Assembly: GCA_928212115.1 (NCBI GenBank)
Contig: CAKMRJ010005745.1
Span: 217,713,531-217,777,530, forward strand
Reading direction: 5' to 3'
Source of the DNA: Lactuca virosa
Lineage: Eukaryota; Streptophyta; Magnoliopsida; Asterales; Asteraceae
Length of the DNA: 64,000 nt
A model generated the notes under the pieces. That model was not told where the DNA came from. It did no database searches and saw nothing but the letters and a program-made list of their open reading frames with translations. The translations under genes and the position numbers were made by a program. Each line of letters begins with the position of its first letter. The first letter of the stretch is position 1. Shown piece after piece: positions 11,694-21,603 of this stretch.

Positions 11694-12138
11694 GTGAGTT
11701 ACCTTCCAGTAGCGGTGGGCCTACGGCCACAATGTCGGCCCACCAGTAAGAGTTGAATGTAAGATGAATGTCTTTGTGATATCCATCTAGGCTTGATACT
11801 ACCTGTTATGTTTTATGTGCTAGCATGATATGATGATGATGGTAGGAGTAGGTGGAGATAGTCCTCCAGTTACCGGCCGATAGGGCCGAAGGGGTAGATT
11901 AGTACCCAGCTATGTTAGATTATGAATACGTGACTATATGTGATAGACCGGTCGAGAGGGCCGAAGGGGTAGGCCAACACCCAGATATGCTAGGCATGGT
12001 CACCGGTCGAGAGGACCGAAGGGGTAGGTCGGGCACCCAGATATGCCTGGCAGAATGTATGTTATGTGTTGTTATGGTATGTGGTATAATGGGGGAACTC
12101 ACTAAGCTTCGTGCTTACAGTTTTAGTTTTGGTTTCAG
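11694..12138 (+). other. Candidate intron inside element A 5' LTR
   Basis: Donor AG|GTGAGT at 11694 and acceptor TTTCAG|GTAC ending at 12138, 445 bp apart. The ACTCACTAAGC box and GTGCTTACAG lie 20-45 bp before the acceptor, with a T-rich stretch between. The 3' LTR keeps the pair at 19262-19761. If spliced, it would remove the GC-rich minisatellite from the 5' leader of the element's RNA. Confidence 0.5.
11868..12045 (+). repeat. GC-rich minisatellite in element A LTR
   Basis: Units of about 55-60 bp built on ACCGGTCGAGAGG(G/A)CCGAAGGGGTAGG followed by CACCCAGATATG. Three units lie in this LTR and four in the 3' LTR (about 19439-19665), which accounts for most of the length difference between the LTRs. 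Confidence 0.8.
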
Positions 12139-12385
12139 GTACCTCTTCAGCGAAGGGGAAGGAGCCGGCGCGGTAGCTGCACATCATCCACACACTGGAT
12201 TCCGCATTATGAGATTTCTTGGGATTGTACTCTGACATTGTCACTACTTTTATGATATGATTTTCAGACATGATATTACGGTTTTCATGAAATGATATGA
12301 CTTCATGATATTTTCTTATGAATGTTTTCTATGTTGTATATCAAAAATCGAAATTTTTGGACTTGGAAAATAGGATGTTACAAGT

Positions 12386-12397
12386 TGGTATCAGAGC
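12386..12397 (+). other. Primer-binding site of element A
   Basis: TGGTATCAGAGC, three bases after the 5' LTR end. It is complementary to the 3' end of initiator methionine tRNA, the usual primer of plant Ty3/gypsy reverse transcription. Confidence 0.93.
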
Positions 12398-13272
12398 CCT
12401 GGTTTGAGGGATTCGGACACACCCTCAGGAGTGTCAGGACTTAAACCGAGGGATTTAAAAGATTTTTACAAAGAAAATGGTTTTCTAAAATCTAAGTTAA
12501 AGAGTTTTGAGAAAGAACAAGGTGTGTGATGTGCGCAACCGGCCGAGCTCAAGTAAGTACCCCAAAATACCCATACAAGTTATGTTATGATGTGCTTATT
12601 AGAACTGCATGCTAGATTAGGACTAAGGATCTAGGAGGACGCCTTATGTGCCTATTATATATGTATGAGCCTTATGAATTGCATGCTAGTATAGATTCAT
12701 GAGTAGAGGATAGAGCAGTGTGATTGGATTATGTGGTAGGTTTCCTTCGTCTGAATGCTACTTGCTTTGTGCTTTCTAGGACTCTGAGTGATGGGAGTTA
12801 GCCATTAGGTGAATACATTAAGTCACATGTGATCAGGGTTGAATAACCTCAGAGTGCTGGATTTGGCCCTATTGTGCAGCTCTTGTTTGAGTCTAACCGT
12901 TGTAGGGATGAGCCCTTTACTCGAAGGATTATCTGAGCCTCTTCACATGTGATGGTATTCAGGTAGTGGCTAATTGGCATCATGAGGATACCTTCAGTAG
13001 CTGAGGACTGAGTTTAGGTGGGTGATTACCCTAGGGCCAACCTAGGAAGAGAGTAGCAGATATTAGTAGCAGTGAAAGGGACTTGGTGAAGTCGAAGCAA
13101 TCCTCGAGGAAAGTACGGGTAGATGTGGAAGGTAGTATGGGCCCGTACTACTGAAAGCAGAGAATCCGTACTCGAACCGAGGAGGGCCGAGATAGAGCCA
13201 GGAAACTTGCTGAGTGCATGGAACCTCTCGAGGTTTATGTATGATTCTGACAGTTATGTGTTATGTTTCAGA
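12398..13272 (+). other. Untranslated leader of element A
   Basis: About 0.87 kb between the primer-binding site and the likely gag start. The phrase GTGTGATG..CGCAA.C.GCCGAGCTCAAGTAA is also found in the leader of element G at about 21766. The leader ends TTATGTTTCAG directly before the gag ATG, which resembles a splice acceptor. Element B has ATATTTTCAG at the same place. Confidence 0.7.
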
Positions 13273-14485
13273 ATGATGATGATCACACGTCATGGAGGAG
13301 GAGGTTCAGGATCAGGATCCGGCTCAGGATCAGGTTCGGGAGCAGGTACCGAGCCGGTTGATGAGGGACTACGGGAGTTCATTGCTTCTGAGATCACGAG
13401 AGGTATCCTTGAGTCGACCCCGGTGATTTTCGGGTCGATCAAGGAAGGGATCATTGAGTTGATAGAGGATCGACTCAGGGCATTCAGGAGTGACATGGCG
13501 GCCAGCCAGTCAGGATCACGCACGCTGTCCTTTAAGGACTTCAGGGGCAGTGGTGTGCCGGATTTCCATGGGGCGAAGGACCCCATTGTTGCCAAACGAT
13601 GGATTACAGACATTGAGTCTGCACAGTTGACTAGCTTCTGCCACGAGGGGTCGAAGGTTCGATATGCGGCAGGATGCTTGAGGGACAGGGCCAGGGATTG
13701 GTGGGCGTCGGTTGGTGACTCTCTGGGAGCCTCGGCTATTGAGGCTATGGCATGGCCAGATTTCATGACCCGGTTCAGGGCTGAGTTCGCACCCGCTGTG
13801 GAGCTCCAGCAATTGGCCCGGGAGTTCCTGGATATGAGGCAAACGACTGAGACAGTGGCGGAGATCACCGCCAAGTTCCGAGATAGGGCTTTATTGGTGC
13901 CCCAGTACGCGGGAGATGAGGATATGAGGAGGACCCGCTATCACGATATGTTGCGAGCCGATATTCGGGAGCATGTCAGTTTTTCAGCTTGTCTTACCCT
14001 GGATTCCATGATTGCCAGGGCTAGGGAGAGAGAGATTGATTTGGAGCATATCCGCAAGAGGAAGGCAGAGGAGGGACAGGTTACTGGGGCTTCGGGGAAG
14101 AAGCCCAAGGGATCCGACTCTAGGTCGAAGGGCCAGCAGGGTCGGGGCCGCTGCGGAAAGTGCGGCAAGACTCATGAGGGGATTTGTAGGATGGGATCAT
14201 CAGGCTGCTACAAGTGCGGCAAGACAGGGCACTTCAGCAGGGATTGTACCGCCCCTGCGCCTACTTTCCAGACGTCAGAGTTGTTGTGTTTCCACTGCAA
14301 CCAGCGAGGCCATAAAAAGGCCAATTGCCCTCAGTTGACAGCAGCAGCGCCAGTGAAGGCGCCAGCTCCAGCGACCCTGCGGATTACAGATGGTCGGCAG
14401 GGCAAGACAGAGGCTCCAGTAGTGAGGAGTCGAGCCTTCCAGTTGACTACCGAGGAGGCACGCGCCGCACCCGATGTGGTGACGG
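13273..14485 (+). CDS. gag: Element A gag polyprotein
   Basis: Capsid/nucleocapsid precursor that packages the element's RNA into virus-like particles. I choose the ATG at 13273 (MMMITRHGG) because element B's gag starts at the equivalent MVVTRRF. The frame is also open upstream to an ATG at 13123. After a Gly-Ser run comes a retrotransposon gag domain (about residues 65-280; FRAEFAP, LAREFLDMRQ). Three CCHC-like knuckles follow near the C-terminus: CGKCGKTHEGIC, CYKCGKTGHFSRDC and CFHCNQRGHKKANC. The open frame continues to a TAG at 14503-14505, but the protein alignment with related polyproteins breaks at 14485, where a candidate intron begins. The gag ORF itself has no visible frameshift or internal stop. 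Confidence 0.9.
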
Positions 14486-14560
14486 GTATGATTTCTTCCC
14501 TCTAGCTTTTATTTTCTGTTTCTTATGATATTAATGTGTCATATGATATGTCTTGTTTAG
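14486..14560 (+). other. Candidate intron between gag and protease, element A
   Basis: 75 bp, G|GTATGATTTC to TTGTTTAG|GA, T-rich, with one in-frame TAG. Removing it joins the gag end to the protease start in a single frame and gives the junction expected for the family. Element B has a 68-bp counterpart (39149-39216). Because 75 is a multiple of three, stop-codon readthrough is possible in A alone, but not in B. Confidence 0.6.
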
Positions 14561-17500
14561 GATCGTTCCATGTGAACGGTATCCCAGTTCAGGTGTTGTT
14601 CGACTCGGGTGCTACCCGGTCATTTGTCTCTCTTGCGCTTAGCAAGAAGTTTCCTGAGTCTTCGGGCATGTTGGATTGCCCTCTAGAGGTCGAGATTGCA
14701 GAAGACCGGTCAGTGCGAGCATCAGAGGTCTACCGAGATTGTGTTTTGCGGCTGTTCGAGGAGCGTTATCTGATAGATCCGGTTCCCATACCCTTGCGGG
14801 GGAACAAGGTTATTATTGGTATGGATTGGCTAAGCCCCAATGGGGCAGTGATTGACTGTGCGCAACAGTTGGTGCGGATCAGGACCCGAAGTGGGGGAGA
14901 GCTGGTGGTTCAGGGCGAGAGGCCACAGCGAGGACCAGCTCTATGTTCAGCAGCGAGAGCTAGGCGCTACCTTCAGCAGGGTTGCGCAGGATTTGTCGCT
15001 TATGTTATGGATACCCGGGAGACGGGTAAGGCGACGGTGGGCGATGTGCCCGTGGTACGAGAGTTCGCGGATGTATTCCCCGGGGAGTTGTCTGGGATAC
15101 CTCCGGATCGGCAGGTAGAGTTCAGGATCGACCTAGTCCCCGGTGCGGCTCCGATAGCCAAGGCACCGTATCGGTTGGCTCCTCCTGAGATGCAGGAGTT
15201 GTCTACACAGCTGCAAGAGCTGTTAGACAAGGGATGCATTAGACCGAGCAGTTCACCCTGGGCATCCCCAATTCTGTTCGTGAAAAAGAAGGACGGGTTG
15301 CATCGGATGTGTATAGATTATAGGGAGCTGAATAAGGTAACAATGAAGAACCGTTACCCACTCCTGAGGATTGATGACCTCTTTGACCAGCTACAGGGAG
15401 CATCTTGGTTCTCCAAGATTGATTTGCGTTCAGAGTATCATCAGATGAGGGTAGAGAGGAGTATGTGTAGAAGACTGCGTTTCAGACGCGTTATGGCCAC
15501 TATGAGTTCGTGCTGATGCCTTTCGGGCTCACCAATGCTCCTGCCGCGTTCATGGACCTCATGAACCGCGTGTGTAGACCGATGTTGGATCGGTTCATGA
15601 TAGTTTTCATTGATGATATCTTGGTCTACTCCAAGACACAGGAGCAGCACGAGGAGCATCTGCGAGAGGTTTTGGATACTCTGAGGAGGGAGAGCTTGTA
15701 CGCCAAGTTCTCCAAGTGCGAGTTCTGGTTGCGCGAGGTGCAGTTTCTTGGGCACCTTGTCAACCAGAACGGTATTCTGGTCGACCCGGCCAAGGTGGAG
15801 GCCGTGATGAGATGGGAGGTTCCGAAATCTCCATCCGAGATTCGGAGTTTCCTGGGATTAGCCGGCTATTACCGGAGATTCATCCAAGATTTCTCCAGGA
15901 TAGTCGTACCTTTGAATCGGCTAACGAAGAAGGCCGTAGTCTTTCGTTGGGGGCCTGAGCAGCAGGTAGCGTTCGAGACACTGAGGCAGAGATTGTGTGA
16001 GGCGCCGATCTTAGCCCTGCCAGAGGGCGTGGAGGATTTTGTAGTATACGGCGACGCATCTATTTCGGGCTTGGGAGCAGTACTGATGCAGAGAGGGCAT
16101 GTCATCGCCTACGCCTCGAGGCAGTTGAAGCCCTACGAGGCGAACTACCTGACGCACGATTTAGAGTTGGGGGCGGTCGTCTTTGCCCTCAAGATTTGGC
16201 GACACTATCTCTATGGGGTTCGATGTACCTTTTACACGGACCATAAGAGTCTGAGATACCTCATGGATCAGCCGAATCTGAACATGAGGCAGCGTCGGTG
16301 GTTAGATGTGGTGAAGGATTATGATTGTGAGATCCGTTACCACCCGGGGAAGGCCAATGTGGTGGCCGAAGCGCTTAGCCGTAAGGCAGCGTCGATCAGA
16401 GGCATTTGCATGCGGATGACAGTAGTGACTCCACTGTTGGAGCAGATCCGGGAGGCTCAGCAGGAGGCTATGAAGGAGGAACATCGGAAGAGCGAGCGTA
16501 TAGTGGGTCAGGTTTCCTCCTTCGACTATGATAGCCGAGGGTTATTGACTCTACATCGTAGGGTATGGGTTCCCTACCATGGGGGTGCACGCCAGGTTCT
16601 GATGGAGGAGGCGCACAAATCCCGATTCTTGATTCATCCCGGGGCAACAAAGATGTACAGAGATCTTCGACCCGATTACTGGTGGCCCTGCATGAAGCGG
16701 GACGTAGCTTGGTACGTAGAGCGGTGCTTGACCTGCAGGAAGGTCAAGGCCGAGCACCAGAGGCCACACGGAAAGATGCAGCCGTTAGACATTCCCATGT
16801 GGAAATGGGAAGATATTACTATGGACTTCATCACCAAGCTTCCTAGGACTGCACGGGGAGTGGATTCGATTTGGGTGATCGTGGATCGGTTGACCAAGAG
16901 TGCCCATTTCATACCGATCTAGGAGAGCATTTCGGCCGAGAAGTTGGCCGACATCTATATCCGAGAGGTAATATCTCGGCACGGAGTACCAGTTTCGGTG
17001 ATTTCAAACTGAGAAGTGCGGTTCACTTCCAGGTTTTGGAAGAAGTTTCATGAAGAGCTGGGTACTCGTCTGCATTTTAGCACCGTTTTTCACTCGCAGA
17101 CGGATGGTCAGAGCGAGCGGACCATCCAGACGCTAAAGGATATGTTGTGGGCGTGTGTTTTAGATTTCGGAGGTAGCTGGGATACCTACCTTCCGTTGGC
17201 CGAGTTCTCTTATAATAATAGTTATCATGCGAGCATCGACCGTCCTCCTTTCGAGATGTTGTATGGGAGGAAGTGCAGGACCCCGATATGCTGGGGAGAG
17301 GTTGGTCAGAGGGTCATGGGGAGTACTGAAGTAGTACTCAAGACTACGGAGAGGATCCAGCAGGTTTGGAGCAGGCTTCAGACTGCTCAGAGTCGGCAGA
17401 AGAGTTATGCCGACAAGCGTCGATCGGACCTGAAATTCCAGGTCGGAGATATGGTGCTCCTGAAAGTGTCACCTTGGAAGGGCGTCATTCGATTCAGGAA

Positions 17501-17891
17501 GCGGGGCAAGCTGGGCCCCATGTATATTGGACCCTTCATGGTTATAGCCCGGGTGGGCAAGGTGGCGTATAGGCTGGATCTGCAGGCCGAACTCAGTCAG
17601 ATTCATAGCACCTTTCACGTCTCCCAGCTGCGGAAGTGTCTGGTGGACGATCCGGCAGTGGTTCCTTTGGAGGATATTCTGGTTGATGACAGCCTGAACT
17701 ATATTGAGCGGCCAGTGGCGATTCTTGACAGGAAGTCAAAGGATCTGAGGAACAAGAGAGTGGAGGTTGTGAAGTTGCAGTGGCAGCACCGCAAGGGCTC
17801 GGAGTGGACCTGGGAGCTGGAGGACGAGATGAGCGAGCATTACCCCGAGCTTTTTCAGGATCGAGCACCAGACTTCGAGGACGAAGTCTGA
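14561..17891 (+). pseudogene. pol: Element A pol polyprotein, disabled (PR-RT-RNase H-INT-chromodomain)
   Basis: Domains in order: aspartic protease (LFDSGA, DSGA at 14602); reverse transcriptase (from about 15120; catalytic FIDD at about 15606-15617); RNase H (about 16035-16270); integrase with a zinc-finger HHCC region (about 16612-16745) and catalytic core (first Asp at 16824, Glu in QSER at about 17113); and a C-terminal chromodomain-like segment (about 17698-17850). The order PR-RT-RH-INT plus chromodomain places A among Ty3/gypsy chromoviruses, most like the Tekay/Del lineage. Defects: a one-base deletion near 15452; TAG at 15468; TAG at 16920; and TGA at 17010 next to a codon where the second catalytic Asp of integrase is replaced by Asn. 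Several changes look like C-to-T decay. The element cannot move with its own enzymes. Confidence 0.93.
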
Positions 17892-17896
17892 GATAA

Positions 17897-17908
17897 GTGG
17901 GGGAGATT
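17897..17908 (+). other. Polypurine tract of element A
   Basis: GTGGGGGAGATT directly before the 3' LTR. It primes plus-strand DNA synthesis in LTR retrotransposons. Confidence 0.88.
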
Positions 17909-20006
17909 TGTAGCACCTGATTCCTGGTATGTCTTTAATTCAAAATTTTATGTATTTTTCTCTAGGACTCACCGAGTTGGTGGCCCAACTCGTCGAGTAG
18001 AGACGGGATCCGCGGGAAGTTTTAAGTGACCTACCCGAAGAGTCGGAAGACTGACTCGGCGAGTAGGTGTTGTTTGAGTAAAACTCTAATTTTGAGGGTT
18101 TGCACCCTATTTAAACGCCTTAACTCAGCCTCCATCGCCCCTATCACTCCCAGAACACCTCATATAGAAACCCTAGCCGCTTTGAGTGATCTAAGGCCAT
18201 TTTTGGTGCTTTTGAATAGTTTGTGAAGCTTGGAAGGAAGGAAGAAGCTTGGGAATTCGAGTTGGGGCTTGTAGATCCAGAGATCTTACTCCATCTTCAG
18301 CTTAAGCAAGGTAAATGCCCCCTGTTTTGGTCTTCCATTTGGTTGTTCATCTCTAGGGCTTAGATTTTTGGGTGCATTTAGGGCTTTCCAAGCCATTTTC
18401 GGATTTATGAAGTGTTTCATGGAGTTCTACTTCCAGATCTGAGTCATTGGAGGGGTCTCATGGCATAAAGGTGCCAACTCTATGGCCATGAGAGCCCCAT
18501 GCACATTGTAAAGCTCCTTTTATGGTTTTTTTGAGCCAAAGACCCCATGCATGTACACCAAGTTTGGAACTTTACGTGTAAAATGAACATTAGGAGGCCA
18601 TATCTATGGTTTTGAGGTGTTAAGACCCATTTAAATCGACTGTATAGTAATGGTCATGGAGGGACTCGACGATTCGCTCTTGGGACTCGGTGAGTCGTTA
18701 TGAAATGACCACCAAATCCTTTCTGTGGAGGGAACAGTTGTTAGCAAGGAAAAGTCCCGTAGATGTTTAGTCTAAAAAGGGGCCTGAGACTCATGGGACT
18801 CGACGAGTGTATGAACAGACTCGGCGAGTCCAAGACAATCTCCCAACCTTGAAGATGGACTCGACGAGTTGTTCATACAACTCGGAGAGTCATAGACTGG
18901 ACATGTTCTTATGAGGGAGATGAACTAGCCGAGTTGAAGGAAGAACTCGGCGAGTCAGATGAAGATGGTCCTGATGGTTTGAATGAAGGAGAACTCGACG
19001 AGTTCTCTCAAGGCTCGACGAGTGGTGAAGGGGTTGGATCGGGTTATTGGGACATGGACTCGACGAGTTGGTAGACCAACTCGGCGAGTCAGGTCAACTG
19101 GGCGTTGACTTTGACCAAAGTTGACTTGCCTGGTTTTGGTATTGGCCCTGGTTGGGTTGTATGTTCGGTTTGATGACTTGAGGGTTGTCGTGTAGGGATT
19201 GAGGAGTCGAGGAGGGCCGACCATCGCGCCGAGGACAGTCCAGACAGTACACGACATCGAGGTGAGTTACCTTCCAGTAGCGGTGAGCCTACAGCCACAA
19301 TGCCGGCCTACCAGTAAGAGTTGAATGTAAGATGAATGTCTTTGTGATATTCATCTAGGCTTGATACTACCTGTTATGTTTTATGTGCTAGCATGATATG
19401 ATGATGATGGTAGGAGTAGGTGGAGATAGTCCTCCAGTTACCGGTCGATAGGGCCGAAGGGGTAGATTAGTACCCAGCTATGTTAGATTATGAATACGTG
19501 ACTATATGTGATAGACCGGTCGAGAGGGCCGAAGGGGTAGGCCAGCACCCACATATGCTAGGCATGGTCACCGGTCGAGAGGACCGAAGGGGTAGGCCAG
19601 CACCCGGATATGCTAGGCAAGGTCACCGGTCGAGAGGACCGAAGGGGTAGGTCGGGCACCCAGATATGCCTGGCAGAATGTATGTTATGTGTTGTTATGG
19701 TATGTGGTATGATGGGGGAACTCACTAAGCTTCGTGCTTACAGTTTTAGTTTTGGTTTCAGGTACCTCTTCAGCGAAGGGGAAGGAGCCGGCGCGGTAGC
19801 TGCACATCATCCACACACTGGATTCCGCATTATGAGATTTCTTGGGATTGTACTCTGACATTGTCACTAATTTTATGATATGATTTTCAGACATGATATT
19901 ACGGTTTTCATGAAATGATATGACTTCATGATATTTTCTTATGAATGTTTTCTATGTTGTATATCAAAAAATCGAAATTTTTGGACTTGAAAAATGGGAT
20001 GTTACA
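17909..20006 (+). mobile_element. 3' LTR of element A
   Basis: 2098 bp, TGTAGCACC to GATGTTACA, followed by the target duplication gagta at 20007-20011. It is colinear with the 5' LTR, including the TATA box (18108-18115), the palindrome array (about 18662-19092), donor AG|GTGAGT at 19262 and acceptor at 19761. It carries one additional unit of the GC-rich minisatellite. Its early donor-like site CAAG|GTAAAT at 18311 is intact, whereas the 5' copy reads CAAC|GTAAAT at 10743. Confidence 0.96.
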
Positions 20007-20011
20007 GAGTA

Positions 20012-21603
20012 CGTCGGGTGTGCTAGGCTGGGTGATCGTGAATGGTCCATGGAGTATGTTGGGCGTACCTAGAGTACGTTAGGCGTTCTCCAATCAGATG
20101 CAAACCCTAATATTGAGCCTTTGGACCCTATTTAAGCATCATTAACTCTTGGAACCCTCCCCATATTCAGCCTCCATGCCCCTCAACCTGTAATCTCGAA
20201 ACCCTAGCCTTCCTTTGAGTATTCTTAAGCCTTTTTAGTGATTTCAAATGTTCTAGGTGCACATTAAGGAGGAAGGAGCTCATTGAAGAAGTGTTGGTTA
20301 GCTTGGAACTTATAGATCCAGACTTTGTTCATCTTGATCTACCTTCTAGAGGTATAAAGTTTTAATCTTGATGACTTTTTCTTATAGATCTATTTGGGTG
20401 GTAATTTGTCATGTTTTGGACCCATGGTTATGGTTCTTATGAGTAGAAGTTACTCCAGAACCTTTAAGCCTCATATTTGGTCCTTGTTGAGGTCATTAAG
20501 TCATAAAGTTTGGATACTGAGGAGTATTATTCTTTCATGCAAGAATTAGTGACCTTTTTATGAAGTTATAGAGCTTGGGTTGTGGTTTGAGTCACATTAA
20601 GACATGTAAAGGAGTAAATTTGCCAACTTTACGTATTAAGGCTTTATTTAGCAGTAGATATGAGGTTTGGACATTGTGAGCTTAATGTATTAAGTCATTC
20701 GGATTGAGAAATGGGGGAGTGACCGGTATGTTGGGCGTACTCCAGAGTATGCTACGCGTACTTCGCTGAACATGTGTACGCCCGACGTAAGTATGAGTAC
20801 GTTGGGCGTACTCAACAGTTGTTGACTTTCGTTAACTTTTGTGGACCTGTTGACTTTTGGTCAACTGTTGAGTGGCTTGGACTTATTAGGGGGCAAAATG
20901 GTATTTTGCCCACTCTTGGAATTGTTGAGTTGTTGACTCGTTCGATGGGTATTATCTTAATTATTAATTAGGATGATGGTCTTGGTTTGATTAGTGCGCG
21001 TGGAGCTTTCTTAGCATCGACTCATGAGTATAGTTGGTTATTGACTGATTGAGGTGAGTCTCTTCACTGTATCCATGGGTCAAAAACATCAATGTCGGCC
21101 CACTAGGATCTGTTATGCTAGTTGTCTTTGTGACTATTGCATGGTATGTTGGGATAGGCCCATTTGTATGTTGGGTTGGGCCATGGATCAAGAAGGGCTA
21201 GGCCCAATGTATGTTATGTAGGATACTAGTTGTCTCTGTGACTCTTGCATGGTATGTCGGGTTGGGCCCATTATATGAGGTCTAGGCCCATTATGGTGGG
21301 TTGGGCCTAGTGTGAGGGCTAGGCCCAATGGTATATATGGTATGTGGTATTTTGGGGGACTCGCTAAGCTTTGTGCTTACAGTTTTATGGTTATGGTTTT
21401 AGGTACTTCCGTTTCGAAAGGGAAGGGCCCGGCTTGATCGCAGAATATTCCACCCATGTTTTCGCAACTATATGATTTTGGGATTGTACTCTGATAACTG
21501 TTTTTTATTCTGAATTACTTTTAAATGATTGGAAAAAGGATAATTGGTGTTTCTGGTTGAATTAAAAATGAAATTTTTACCTTATAGTTTTTGGGATGTT
21601 ACA
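20012..21603 (+). mobile_element. LTR of element G, right part
   Basis: Continuation of the LTR starting at 9961. It holds GTACGC-type palindromes (about 20008-20095 and 20731-20815), a TATA box (20129-20136), a donor AG|GTGAGT (21054) and an acceptor GGTTTTAG|GTAC (21402), and it ends GGGATGTTACA at 21603. A degenerate primer-binding site follows, so this is the 5' LTR of G. The body after about 23840 and the other LTR are missing from the window. Confidence 0.85.

Larger units (their letters stand above)
10341..12382 (+). mobile_element. 5' LTR of element A
   Basis: 2042 bp, TGTAGCACCC to GATGTTACA. Its partner is the 3' LTR at 17909-20006. The two differ by few substitutions and by one extra minisatellite unit of about 55 bp in the 3' copy, so A is a fairly recent insertion. 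The LTR holds a palindrome cluster before the TATA box (10540-10547), a second cluster of ACTCG-n-CGAGT palindromes at about 11095-11525, a donor AG|GTGAGT at 11694, a GC-rich minisatellite at about 11868-12045, and an acceptor TTTCAG|GTAC at 12138. Confidence 0.96.

Noticed and set aside
11095..12060. CRISPR-like regularly spaced repeats in LTRs
   Set aside because: The units are LTR minisatellites and palindromes in a plant nuclear genome. Spacers are not unique and there are no cas genes.
14503..14505. Programmed readthrough of the gag TAG in element A
   Set aside because: It is possible in A alone because the frame continues, but element B has a frame change at the same place and element C has no insert. 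Splicing explains all three.
13290..17916. Long minus-strand ORFs opposite gag and pol of element A
   Set aside because: They are antisense shadows of the true coding frames and have no domain of their own.
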